NCBI GenBank assembly: GCA_963710735.1
Contig: CAVQBN010000022.1
Coordinates: 90,301 to 154,300, forward strand
DNA from: FEN-1297 sp963710735
GTDB lineage: Bacteria > Bacteroidota > Ignavibacteria > Ignavibacteriales > Ignavibacteriaceae
Length of the DNA stretch: 64,000 bases
Direction: 5' to 3'
A program made the translations under genes and the position numbers. The notes beneath the pieces are model-generated. The model was not told the DNA's origin. It saw only the letters and a program-made list of their open reading frames with translations, and searched no databases. Shown here piece by piece: positions 28,039-37,307 of the stretch (positions are counted from its first letter, which is position 1; each line of letters starts with the position of its first letter).

Positions 28039-28963
28039 TTAATTTAAAATTTTTATAGCCCTCAGCCAATTTTCACAAATAATCGGCCAGTAAGATTCCG
28101 TCTCGCCTTTTTTACCAAGTCCAAAGCCATGACCGCCCGTTTGAAAAATATGCAGTTCAGCGGGGATGCTGTATTTTTTTAAAGCAAGAAAATAATCAAT
28201 ACTATTTTGTGGCGGTACAGTTTTGTCATTTTCTGCTAGAGCTAGAAATGCAGGCGGAGTACTTGGCCTGACGTTCAGTTCGCTGGAAAAATATTTTATT
28301 TCCTTTTGGGAAGGATTGTCACCCAAAAGATTTTTCCTCGATCCCATATGAGTTATATCTGCTTTCATAGAAATTACCGGATATAAAAGAATTGAGAAAT
28401 CCGGTTTAGCACTGGTAGAATCGCAGTCGTAAATTTTATCATTATAATGAGTGCAAAGTAAAGAAGCCAAACTTCCTCCCGCAGAAAAACCGATTACTCC
28501 GATCTTCCCGGGGTTAATATTCCATGATTTTGCATTTCGTCTCACTATTCTTATTGCTTCCTGAGCATCTTGCAATGGCCCGATTGTTTTGTCCTTCATT
28601 ATAGCATCGCTCGGCAAACGATATTTTAAAACAAAAGCGGCAATCCCAATTTTGTTGAACCACTTTGCAACATCAACACCTTCTTTAGCATACGCAAGAT
28701 GCACATAACCTCCGCCGGGACATATAATAACTGCAGCACCGTTTCCTTCGGAAGGCTGAAATATTGAAAGAGTAGGATCTGTAACCTTGCTTATTCGATA
28801 TATTCCATTTTCATTCGATAGATCATGTTCCTTGTAGTTATTATTAACAATGGCATCCGGGTATATTATCCGACCATACTTTTATTACCTTAACCTGAGC
28901 CGCAATAAATGGACTTATTAACAAGAAAATGATTAAAATAAATAGGCGTAACGTCTTTTTCAT
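28039..28963 (-). pseudogene. Secreted alpha/beta-hydrolase (esterase-like), broken by one single-base insertion
   Basis: Corrected for one extra base, this is a 307-residue alpha/beta hydrolase. The ATG at 28963 gives a signal peptide (MKKTLRLFILIIFLLIS, then FIAAQ). The frame breaks at a three-base run (28859-28861; CCC on the coding strand); removing one C joins SDNIP to DAIVNNNYKEHDL. Further on are the oxyanion motif CPGGGY, the nucleophile elbow GFSAGGS, the acid in LAENDKTVPP and the histidine in GGHGFGLG. This resembles acetyl-xylan or carbohydrate esterases of the BD-FAE type. A marR gene follows 23 bases later. Confidence 0.87.
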
Positions 28964-29320
28964 ATTCATACCTTGCTTTTATTCTGTAAAAGATCACGCA
29001 ATATTTTCTATTTGCTTAATGAATAACAATTTATTTAAAGTCATCTTATATTCTTATAAAAGCGATTTAAGTTCGTGCAGATTAAATCTGCCTGCCTATA
29101 TCTTGATATTTAGATTTTTTCAACTTTCACTTAGAGATAAATATTATTCCTCAACAAAATAACTATTTTAGTATTGCTTTATGATAAATATTTTTGAGTT
29201 TTCAATTATATTTGTTTAAATATTATTTAAAGAACAAATGAATTTTATTAATTTGGAAAAGAATTTATCAATATAAAGATAAAATTAAAAATAGATAATA
29301 ATTTTAGAAAGGATACATAA
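28964..29320. other. Gene-free divergent region of 357 bases
   Basis: This lies between the esterase (leftward) and rpiB (rightward). It contains one perfect 15-base palindrome, GCAGATTAAATCTGC, at 29077-29091 and otherwise AT-rich sequence without ORFs. Promoters for both genes should lie here. Confidence 0.45.
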
Positions 29321-29767
29321 GTGAAGATTGCAATTGCTTCAGATCATGGCGGGTTTGAATTAAAAAGTTTTTTAGTAAAATGGCTTAATGAAAAAAAATA
29401 TGATGTTTTAGATATGGGAAATCATGTCTTTGATAAAGAAGATGACTACCCGGACTTTGCAGATAAATTGGCAAAAACTGTCGCAAAAGGTGAAGTTGAA
29501 AAAGGCATTGTTATATGCGGAAGCGGAGTAGGTGCTTGTGTAGCGGCAAATAAAACAAAGGGAGTTAGAGCTAGCGTTTGCCACGATACATATTCCGCAC
29601 ATCAAGGTGTAGAACATGATAATATGAATGTGTTATGTTTGGGAGCTAGAATTGTAGGTGATGAAATTGCAAGAGAACTGGTTACTGCATTTTTAAATGC
29701 TAAATTTATTAATGAAGGCAGATTTAAAAGACGTTTGGAAAAAGTAGAAAAGATTGAAAAGAGTTAA
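29321..29767 (+). CDS. rpiB: Ribose-5-phosphate isomerase B
   Basis: This 148-residue enzyme interconverts ribose-5-phosphate and ribulose-5-phosphate in the pentose phosphate pathway. It starts at GTG behind GAAAGGA. Motifs include KIAIASDHGGFELK, YPDFADKLAK, GIVICGSGVGACVAANK with the active cysteine, and EHDNMNVLCLGARIVG. Length is normal. It appears to be a single-gene unit. Confidence 0.95.
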   Translation: MKIAIASDHGGFELKSFLVKWLNEKKYDVLDMGNHVFDKEDDYPDFADKLAKTVAKGEVEKGIVICGSGVGACVAANKTKGVRASVCHDTYSAHQGVEHDNMNVLCLGARIVGDEIARELVTAFLNAKFINEGRFKRRLEKVEKIEKS

Positions 29768-29846
29768 GGCTTAAAATTTAGTCGGAACAAACGTATGTTC
29801 AAGGCAACAAATTTTATTGAGGCAGATTAGTCTACCTAACTTTGGT

Positions 29847-29945
29847 TTATTTTATTTCCTTAGCTAAAATTAAGCCGCCTGCAAGAAAAACAAATGTAAT
29901 AACAAATGAAAAAATCATTGTTAATGTGGATGATAAAATTATCAT
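29847..29945 (-). CDS. Micro-ORF: 32-residue single-span membrane peptide
   Basis: This reads MIILSSTLTMIFSFVITFVF and continues LAGGLILAKEIK. It is one hydrophobic helix followed by a short basic tail. Its ATG overlaps the stop of the preceding micro-ORF as ATGA, which is typical of translational coupling. The peptide is too short for family recognition. Peptides of this kind often stabilise oxidases or transporters, but no such complex is encoded beside it. Confidence 0.6.
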   Translation of the reverse strand: MIILSSTLTMIFSFVITFVFLAGGLILAKEIK

Positions 29946-30031
29946 TTATTGCTCCAGATAAAATCAAATAAAAACAAAATAAAAACGATAATAGAAAATG
30001 CAATTACTAATGTTGAAGATGAAACTTCCAT
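29942..30031 (-). CDS. Micro-ORF: 29-residue single-span membrane peptide
   Basis: This reads MEVSSSTLVIAFSIIVFILF and ends LFDFIWSNK, a single hydrophobic helix with a polar tail. A strong GGGAGG ribosome site lies six bases before the ATG, which is stronger than that of most genes in the window and argues that the ORF is translated. It overlaps the next micro-ORF by four bases. I do not recognise a family. Confidence 0.62.
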   Translation of the reverse strand: MEVSSSTLVIAFSIIVFILFLFDFIWSNK

Positions 30032-30481
30032 TTTTCCCTCCCAAGAATTTTAACTAAATTCTGCATATCAATTATTTGGAAATTAAATCCTTAATTCTAA
30101 TTAAGGAATAAAAAAGCATAACATCCTGACATGTAGATAACAATTTTATTTTCACCGCCCCTGGTGTTTATTCACTCACCCTATATATATAAAATATTAT
30201 GCCAGTAAAAAACAAACAATTTGGCGACTTTTTTGTTGCAATATGTAACAAAATAAATCATAATATATATCTTGTTTCATTCTAAGAAAGTAGGCTTAAT
30301 AAAAGCTTTATTAGAATAAAACCTTTATCCAGGGTTTATTAAAATCACTAGTTATTAAATTGAAAAAAATCACAAGGTATATAATGGAATTTTGTTATAA
30401 AGGATTAAACTTATATTATTCTAAAAAGCTAATATAGTTTTTATAAAGTAATGTTATTAAAAGGAAATTAGGAGCTTAAAT
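30032..30481. other. Gene-free divergent region of 450 bases
   Basis: This separates the micro-ORF pair (leftward) from the dehydrogenase gene (rightward). It contains a dyad at 30231-30253 (separate entry) and otherwise very AT-rich sequence. I see no ORF. Confidence 0.45.
30231..30253. promoter_or_regulatory. Dyad-symmetric candidate operator
   Basis: The arms TTTTGTT and AACAAAA are perfect complements around a nine-base core (GCAATATGT) that is itself mostly symmetric. The size and spacing suit a dimeric helix-turn-helix regulator such as the CRP/FNR superfamily, but it does not match the classical CRP or FNR consensus. Confidence 0.35.
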
Positions 30482-31351
30482 ATGAAAATTGGATTTATCG
30501 GACTTGGATTAATGGGTGTAAGAATGGCGAATAATTTATTAGATAATGGGAATGAACTTATAGTTTATAATCGTACAAAGGATAAGGCTGAGACTTTAAT
30601 CAAAAAAGGTGCTGTAATTGCAGAATCCCCTTCAGAGGTGGGAAAACAGGTAAACATAATTTTTACAATGCTATCAGATCCCTCAGCAGTAGAAGAAGTT
30701 GCTTTTGGCGAAAACGGATTTTTAAACAAGTTTAAACAAAATTCACTTTGGATTGATTGCAGCACAGTAAATCCTTCCTTTACAAAATCGACTGCCGCTA
30801 AAGTAAAAAAATTAAATCTTCGTTTTATAGATGCGCCGGTTGCGGGAACAACAATACCTGCCGAAAAGGGTGAACTTATATTTTTTGTTGGGGGTGACAA
30901 AAAAGATGTTGAAGAAGTGAAGCCTTTATTTGAAGTAATGGGAAAGAAAATTTTACATTTAGGTGCAAATGGAAAAGGAACTTCCATGAAAATGGTAATT
31001 AATCTTATACTAGGACAGGCAATGATTGCATTTTCGGAAGGTTTGGTTTTAGGCGAATCACTTGGTTTCACAAAAGAAGAGTTATATAATATATTACTAG
31101 GCGGCCCAGTTGCGGCTCCTTTTTTAACCGGGAAAAAAGATAAAATTGCGAACAATAATTTTGAACCTGAGTTTCCGTTACAATGGATGTTTAAAGATTT
31201 TCAATTAGTCTCATTAACAGGTTATGAAAATAATGTGGCGTTACCAATGACAAATCAGGCTAAAGAATTATATTCGTTGGCAATTAAATATGGTTTCGGT
31301 GAAAAAGATTTTTCTTCGATATATAATTTTTTAAGCGGAAAGCTGAAATAA
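30482..31351 (+). CDS. NAD(P)-dependent beta-hydroxyacid dehydrogenase family protein
   Basis: This 289-residue enzyme has the Rossmann motif IGFIGLGLMGVRMANNLL, the family signature FIDAPVAGTTIPAEKGEL and the catalytic lysine region GKGTSMKMVINLILG. The overall form matches 3-hydroxyisobutyrate dehydrogenases, tartronate semialdehyde reductases and GLYR1-type succinic semialdehyde or glyoxylate reductases. The substrate cannot be assigned. It follows an AGGAG site. It stands alone. Confidence 0.88.
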   Translation: MKIGFIGLGLMGVRMANNLLDNGNELIVYNRTKDKAETLIKKGAVIAESPSEVGKQVNIIFTMLSDPSAVEEVAFGENGFLNKFKQNSLWIDCSTVNPSFTKSTAAKVKKLNLRFIDAPVAGTTIPAEKGELIFFVGGDKKDVEEVKPLFEVMGKKILHLGANGKGTSMKMVINLILGQAMIAFSEGLVLGESLGFTKEELYNILLGGPVAAPFLTGKKDKIANNNFEPEFPLQWMFKDFQLVSLTGYENNVALPMTNQAKELYSLAIKYGFGEKDFSSIYNFLSGKLK

Positions 31352-31562
31352 CTTTTTTAACTTTCTTTATACAAAGATAAATTATTTTTTATATTACACA
31401 TTCACGGCTAACTGGAATGAAGGAATAAAATATATTTTATTATAATATAAGACTTTACAATCCATTATTGAATAGTCTATTGACATTTCACCGGATAATA
31501 ATCAAATTAAAACACCTTCCTACAGTAACTTATTAATTATTTATAAATAAATGGAGATGCAA

Positions 31563-34292
31563 ATGAAAATAAAAGCTATTTTCATTATGATTGTCCTCAT
31601 TCTCACCTCGACGAACTTATTATCTCAGGACATTGAAAACATCGATATTCCATATCAGAAACATGTGCTGAAGAACGGTTTAACCCTAATAATTCATGAA
31701 GACCACAAGGCTCCAATTGTTGCCGTTAATGTTTGGTATCATGTTGGTTCAAAAAATGAAAAATTTGGTAAAACAGGTTTTGCTCATTTATTTGAACATT
31801 TAATGTTCAACGGAAGCGAAAACTATAACGATGATTATTTTAAAGCGATGGAAAGAGTCGGCGCTACCGATTTAAACGGCACTACAAACAATGATCGGAC
31901 TAATTATTTTCAGAATGTTCCTACTTCAGCTTTCGATGTTGCATTATGGATGGAATCAGATAGAATGGGGCATCTTATAGGTGCACTTGATCAGGGGAAG
32001 TTAGATGAGCAAAGGGGAGTTGTCCAAAATGAAAAAAGACTCTATGAGAATGAACCTTATTCTTTAAGTGATGAACTTATTACCAAAGGGACTTATCCGA
32101 AAGAACATCCGTATTCCTGGACTGTTATTGGTTCTATGGAAGATTTAAATGCTGCTTCTTTAAATGATGTTAAGGAGTGGTTCAAAACTTATTATGGTCC
32201 CAACAATGCTGTCTTAGTAATAGCCGGAGATATTAATTCCGATCAGGTAAAACAAAAGGTTGAAAAATATTTCGGAGACATTCCTCCGGGACCGCCAATT
32301 GCGAAACATCAGTCATGGGTAGCTAAAATGTCGGGTACACGGATACAAAAAGCTGAGGATAGAGTTCCCCAAGCAAGAATTTATAAAGTCTGGAATGTTC
32401 CTGAATGGGGAGCAAAAGAACTTGTTTACCTAGATCTTGTAAGCGATGTTTTAGCTTCAGGCAAAAATTCAAGATTATATAAAAGGCTTGTATATGATGA
32501 TCAAATTGCAACCGATGTTTATGCTTATTATGATGGAAAGGAAATCGGCAGCCAATTTGTTATTAGAGCTACCGCGAAACCGGGAGAAGATTTAGCAAAA
32601 GTTGAAGCTGCTATAAATGAAGAACTGTCTAAATTTCTAAGAGAGGGTCCGACCGAAAAAGAATTAACGAGAATTAAGACACAGTATTTTTCAAATTTTA
32701 TAAGAGGTATTGAACGTATCGGAGGATTTGGAGGGAAATCGGATATCCTTTCTCAAAGTGAAGTTTATGGCGGAAGTCCTGATTTTTATAAAACAAAATT
32801 AAAAATTATAAGAGAAGCAAAAATTAATGATCTTAAATATGCCGCAATCAATTGGCTTTCCGACGGTGAATATATACTTGAAATACATCCGTATCCAAAT
32901 TATAATGCTGTGGCTTCAAATGTTGATAGAAGTAAATTACCGGAAACAAAAACTCCCCCGGACGCTAATTTCCCAGCCATACAAAGGGATGAATTATCAA
33001 ACGGTTTAAAAATAGTTTTAGCAAAACGTTCTTCTATTCCTATAATAAATTTTAATTTAATGATTGATGCCGGTTATGCTGCAGATCAGTTTGCAACTCC
33101 TGGAACAGCAAGCATGACAATGGATATGCTTGATGAAGGAACAAATACAAAAAATTCTCTTCAAATAAATGAAGAGCTGCAAATGTTGGGTTCTCAGATG
33201 GGTACCGGTTCGGATCCTGATCATCTTTATGTTTCTTTATCTTCATTAAAATCTAATCTCGATAAATCTCTTGAACTTTATTCTGATATCATCTTAAATC
33301 CTTCTTTTCCAGTAAATGAACTTACTAGATTAAAGAGTGAAAGAATCGCTCAGATAAAAAGAGAAAAAGCATCACCGATTCAAATGGGATTAAGAGTATT
33401 CCCGTTGCATCTTTATGGGAAAAATCATGCGTATGGTATCCCGCTCAGCGGATCAGGTTATGAAGAAACTGTTGAAAAATTTACAAATGATGATATGATT
33501 AAATTTCACAAAACATGGTTCAAGCCTAACAATTCAACTTTAATAGTTGTTGGTGATATTTCTATGAATGAATTAAAACCAAAATTGGAAAAACTATTTG
33601 CCAGCTGGAAAAGGGGAGATGTTCCCCAAAAGAATATTAGTATGGTTGAACATCGTACTAAACCGATAATATATTTATTAGATCGGCCGGGTTCACAACA
33701 ATCAATTATATTTGCCGGGCATGTTGTACCGAAAAAGGGACAAGATGAAATAGCAGTTGAATCAATGAATAATATGCTTGGGGGTACCTTTACTTCAAGA
33801 ATTAATATGAACTTAAGGGAAAATAAACATTGGTCATACGGTTCGGGAAGTTTTATCCTCGGTACTGTTGCGCAGCGACCTTATTTGTTTTATGGTTTAG
33901 TTCAGATGGATAAAACTAAAGATGCGATGCAGGAAATGTACAATGAAGTTAATGGTATTTTAAATGATAAGCCTGCTACGGCAGATGAATTAACAAAAAT
34001 AAAACTGAATCAAACACAAAGCTTGGCGGGCTCTTGGGAAACGAACAGATCGGTCGGTAACTCATTAGTTGAAATGGTTAAATTTAATTTACCCCAAGAT
34101 TATTTTGAAAAATATTCCAGCAAAGTTAAAAACCTAAGTCTAAATGATATTCAGAATGCTGCAACTAAGGTGCTTCATCCAGATAATTTAATTTGGATTG
34201 TAGTTTCAGACGCATCTAAGGTTGAGAATAGTATAAAAGAATTAGGTTATGACCTCAGACATATTGACGGGGATGGAAAAATTATCGACTAA
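31563..34292 (+). CDS. M16-family zinc peptidase, tandem two-lobe form
   Basis: I chose ATG 31563 (909 residues) because it follows GGAG at the right spacing; ATG 31551 is possible. A signal peptide spans about residues 1-22. The first lobe has the inverted zinc site HLFEH (H75, E78, H79) and a downstream glutamate region (RGVVQNEKRLYENEP). The second lobe (about 480-880) lacks HxxEH and ends with the SINMNLRENKHWSYG-like R/Y pocket (SRINMNLRENKHWSYGSG). This is the usual clamshell arrangement of one active and one inactive half. It is probably periplasmic and degrades peptides. Confidence 0.92.
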   Translation: MKIKAIFIMIVLILTSTNLLSQDIENIDIPYQKHVLKNGLTLIIHEDHKAPIVAVNVWYHVGSKNEKFGKTGFAHLFEHLMFNGSENYNDDYFKAMERVGATDLNGTTNNDRTNYFQNVPTSAFDVALWMESDRMGHLIGALDQGKLDEQRGVVQNEKRLYENEPYSLSDELITKGTYPKEHPYSWTVIGSMEDLNAASLNDVKEWFKTYYGPNNAVLVIAGDINSDQVKQKVEKYFGDIPPGPPIAKHQSWVAKMSGTRIQKAEDRVPQARIYKVWNVPEWGAKELVYLDLVSDVLASGKNSRLYKRLVYDDQIATDVYAYYDGKEIGSQFVIRATAKPGEDLAKVEAAINEELSKFLREGPTEKELTRIKTQYFSNFIRGIERIGGFGGKSDILSQSEVYGGSPDFYKTKLKIIREAKINDLKYAAINWLSDGEYILEIHPYPNYNAVASNVDRSKLPETKTPPDANFPAIQRDELSNGLKIVLAKRSSIPIINFNLMIDAGYAADQFATPGTASMTMDMLDEGTNTKNSLQINEELQMLGSQMGTGSDPDHLYVSLSSLKSNLDKSLELYSDIILNPSFPVNELTRLKSERIAQIKREKASPIQMGLRVFPLHLYGKNHAYGIPLSGSGYEETVEKFTNDDMIKFHKTWFKPNNSTLIVVGDISMNELKPKLEKLFASWKRGDVPQKNISMVEHRTKPIIYLLDRPGSQQSIIFAGHVVPKKGQDEIAVESMNNMLGGTFTSRINMNLRENKHWSYGSGSFILGTVAQRPYLFYGLVQMDKTKDAMQEMYNEVNGILNDKPATADELTKIKLNQTQSLAGSWETNRSVGNSLVEMVKFNLPQDYFEKYSSKVKNLSLNDIQNAATKVLHPDNLIWIVVSDASKVENSIKELGYDLRHIDGDGKIID

Positions 34293-34305
34293 TTAAATCA
34301 TAAAG

Positions 34306-34335
34306 GGCAGGCTACGGCCTGCCTTTTATTTTTTT
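34306..34335 (+). terminator. Terminator of the M16 peptidase gene
   Basis: The stem GGCAGGC (34306-34312) pairs with GCCTGCC (34317-34323) across a TACG tetraloop, followed by TTTTATTTTTTT. Confidence 0.9.
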
Positions 34336-34432
34336 ACCTTCATAAAATCACTGAGAATCTTTTAAATAAAATATTTCAAATTGAAAATTTATTTATTATT
34401 TTATTTTGTAAATAAGTAAATGCGGGGAAGTT

Positions 34433-36025
34433 GTGAATCTTGAAGATAATTTGTCTTCATCCCTAGAAGGATTTGAAAAATACCGGCACATGATTGGCTT
34501 CTTTCTAGGACCAATTCTTTTTTTTATAATTCTATTCATGAATATTCCTTCATCGTTTGTAGAAAATGCAAAAGGCCTGCTTCCGCAGCCATCATCACCA
34601 CAAGAAATTTATGAAATAGCTTACGGCACAAAGATCACTCTCGGTTTATTGGTCCTAATGATTATCTGGTGGGTTTCAGAAGCAGTTCCAATTCCTGTTA
34701 CTGCTTTGCTGCCTGGGATTATTCTACCTTTGTTTCATATTACTGGTGTTTTCCAGGGAAAACTATTTCAATTCACTGCAAAGAATATTCTTTTAAATTA
34801 TGCCAACCCAATTATCTTTTTATTTCTGAGCGGCTTTTTACTTGCAGCCGCAATGCAGAAATGGAAACTTGATAAAAGATTAACTCTTTTCATTTTAACC
34901 CGTGGAAATTTAGCTAATAGTTCAAAACTTGTTTTGCTGGGGATGATGTCAATATCAGCATTTCTATCAATGTGGATTTCCAATACCGCAACAACCGCAA
35001 TGCTTTTGCCTTTGGGGATTGGAATCATAACTCAAAGCGACAGCAAAATTGGGGAATCTAATTTTGGACGAACGATTATGTTAGGAATTGCATGGGCAGC
35101 TTCAATCGGCGGAATTGGGACAATCATCGGTACACCACCCAACGGTATTTGTGTATCAATTTTGGGCGCTTCCGGAATAAAACAATTTAATTTTATTGAG
35201 TGGATGAAAATAGGTGTCCCGCTTGTAGTTTTATTTGTTCCAATTGCATGGTTTGTATTATTAAAAGTTTTCCCGCCGGAAATTAAAAGCATTCAAGGAG
35301 GAAAAGAACTGGTTAGGAAACAGAGAAGTTCACTCGGAACCTGGTCAAAGGGTGAAAAGCTTACTGTCATTGCTTTTGCTGTTGTTGTTTTACTTTGGGT
35401 AACTAATCCATTCTGGAATTTAATTTTTTCAAAAACGTTTTCCATTAAACTTTCCTGGTTTGATGAAAATATTATTGCATTATTAGGAGCTTTATTATTA
35501 TTCCTTTTACCAGTTGATTGGAAAAATCAAAAATTTGTGTTGAATTGGTCCGATTCAAAATTTGTAGATTGGGGTACATTGCTTTTATTCGGCGGCGGCA
35601 TCGCTTTATCCGACGGAATGTTTAAAACAGGATTGGCTAATTTAATTGCTTCAACAACTGTTGCATTTTTAGGAACGCCGTCGACACTAGTTTTAGTTTT
35701 TGTTATTATAATAATGATGGAACTTTTAACTGAAGTTACTTCAAATACTGCCGTCGTTTCAATGATGATTCCAATTATAATTTCAATTGCAAGAGGAACC
35801 GGAGACGATCCGATTGCACTTTCCGTTGCCGCTACTTTAGCAGCGTCAATGGCATTTATGCTGCCTGTTGCTACTCCGCCTAATGCTTTAGTTTATGGAA
35901 CAGGTTATGTTAAAATCACCGATATGGTTAAAGGGGGTTTTGTTTTGGATATACTCGGATGGTTCTTTATTATTTTTATTGTTTATTTTGTTGCTGGTAA
36001 ATTATTTGGGGTTTTGTCTTTTTAA
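34433..36025 (+). CDS. DASS/SLC13-family sodium-coupled anion transporter
   Basis: This 530-residue protein starts at GTG after GGGGAAG and has about twelve membrane spans. Both repeats carry the substrate and sodium-binding SNT motif, as ISNTATTAMLLP near residue 185 and TSNTAVVSMMIP near 442, with GTPPN and ATPPN loops. DASS transporters take up C4-dicarboxylates, citrate or sulfate with sodium. A dicarboxylate would fit the malic enzyme in this window, but that is inference. A long soluble loop lies at about 285-310. Confidence 0.9.
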   Translation: MNLEDNLSSSLEGFEKYRHMIGFFLGPILFFIILFMNIPSSFVENAKGLLPQPSSPQEIYEIAYGTKITLGLLVLMIIWWVSEAVPIPVTALLPGIILPLFHITGVFQGKLFQFTAKNILLNYANPIIFLFLSGFLLAAAMQKWKLDKRLTLFILTRGNLANSSKLVLLGMMSISAFLSMWISNTATTAMLLPLGIGIITQSDSKIGESNFGRTIMLGIAWAASIGGIGTIIGTPPNGICVSILGASGIKQFNFIEWMKIGVPLVVLFVPIAWFVLLKVFPPEIKSIQGGKELVRKQRSSLGTWSKGEKLTVIAFAVVVLLWVTNPFWNLIFSKTFSIKLSWFDENIIALLGALLLFLLPVDWKNQKFVLNWSDSKFVDWGTLLLFGGGIALSDGMFKTGLANLIASTTVAFLGTPSTLVLVFVIIIMMELLTEVTSNTAVVSMMIPIIISIARGTGDDPIALSVAATLAASMAFMLPVATPPNALVYGTGYVKITDMVKGGFVLDILGWFFIIFIVYFVAGKLFGVLSF

Positions 36026-36064
36026 TTAAGTGTATAAATTTTATAAAATAATTTTGTTGGAATT

Positions 36065-36574
36065 ATGGAACAGTTTGAAAATTTATCAAAAGAAGATTTG
36101 CTGAAAGTAATTCAGGTTTATGCAAAAAACTGGCTTGCACATGACGGCTGCTGGTTTTTAGCTGCTGAAGAAAAATATGGAATGGATACTGCAATTGAAT
36201 TGGATACAAAATCCTGGGAGAGATTTGCAGTATCGGAAGCAAAAAGGATCATGGGTGAGTTTAATATCCCGGCTAATGGCGGATTAAAAGCCCTTGAAAC
36301 GGCATTTCAATACAGATTATATGCCTCTATAAATAAGCAGGCAATTGAGTGGATAGATGATAAAAGAATGATATTTAAAATGAATGAATGCCGTGTTCAA
36401 AAACTCCGACGGCAAAAAAACCTTCCTGATTTCCCTTGTAAATCAGTAGGTGTAGTTGAGTTTACAAATTTTGCTAAAACTATTGACTCGAGAATAAAAA
36501 CTAAGTGTATTTCTTGTCCACCGGATAAAGTGACTGATTTTTATTGCGGTTGGGAGTTTAGTATAGAGGAATAA
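36065..36574 (+). CDS. DUF6125-like small helical protein
   Basis: This 169-residue soluble protein has an N-terminal segment NWLAHDGCWFLAAEEKYG and a later SWERFAVSEAKRIM, which I associate with DUF6125 / L-2-amino-thiazoline-4-carboxylate hydrolase-like proteins. Four cysteines near the C-terminus (CKS, CISC, YCGW) could bind a metal. Function is unknown and the family assignment is tentative. It lies 39 bases after the transporter gene and may be co-transcribed with it. Confidence 0.6.
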   Translation: MEQFENLSKEDLLKVIQVYAKNWLAHDGCWFLAAEEKYGMDTAIELDTKSWERFAVSEAKRIMGEFNIPANGGLKALETAFQYRLYASINKQAIEWIDDKRMIFKMNECRVQKLRRQKNLPDFPCKSVGVVEFTNFAKTIDSRIKTKCISCPPDKVTDFYCGWEFSIEE

Positions 36575-36614
36575 TTCTATATAACCTCTAAGAAATTATT
36601 GATGTAGATCTAAT

Positions 36615-37253
36615 TTACATTCCGGCAAAAATATCTCGAAGTATCGGCTTTAATCCGCTGAATAAAAATTCAACTGCAATAACCATAACAATAAGTCCCA
36701 TAATTCTCATTAAAACTTTATTTCCGCTTTCTCCAAGAAAACGCATTACTTTTCTTGAACTTAAAAGAATTGTTAACGTTATAGCTAATACTAATATTAT
36801 CACTCCCGATAAAACTAACTTTTGCGAAATAAGGTGAGCATCATTCATCATTACAATTGCTGCCGTAATTGCACCAGGACCGCAAATTAATGGAATAGCA
36901 AGTGGTGTAATTGAAATATCGTTTGCAAAATCTGTTATTGTTTCATCATCCGATTTAGTCCTAATTAAACGTGCTTGAAGCATATCAAAACCAGCCATAA
37001 AGAAAATGATTCCCCCAACAACTTTTAAACTGTTTACGGAAATTTGGAAGAATTCAAAAATAAATCTGCCTGCAAAAGCAAACAAAAGTAATGTTATTGC
37101 TGCTGTAATTACAGCTTTTATTGCAACCTTTTTTGCTTCTTGAGAAGACATTTCGGATGTCATTGAAGTATAAATAGGCATTACTCCCAAAGGATTTACC
37201 ATAGTGAAAATGGAAGTAAATGCTAATAATCCAAATTCAAAAAGCTTTTGCAT
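36615..37253 (-). CDS. MarC-family integral membrane protein
   Basis: This 212-residue protein has six hydrophobic spans and MarC signatures: FTMVNPLGVMPIYTSMT near the start, GGIIFFMAGFDML in the middle, and ITPLAIPLICGPGAITAAIV. The family was once linked to multidrug resistance, but its function is unknown; transport of amino acids has been proposed for some members. It lies downstream of the decarboxylase gene on the same strand. Confidence 0.9.
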   Translation of the reverse strand: MQKLFEFGLLAFTSIFTMVNPLGVMPIYTSMTSEMSSQEAKKVAIKAVITAAITLLLFAFAGRFIFEFFQISVNSLKVVGGIIFFMAGFDMLQARLIRTKSDDETITDFANDISITPLAIPLICGPGAITAAIVMMNDAHLISQKLVLSGVIILVLAITLTILLSSRKVMRFLGESGNKVLMRIMGLIVMVIAVEFLFSGLKPILRDIFAGM

Positions 37254-37307
37254 AAAACCTTAACATGTTATAATGATTAATAAATTTATTCGAAAAGGAT
37301 TTATTCC

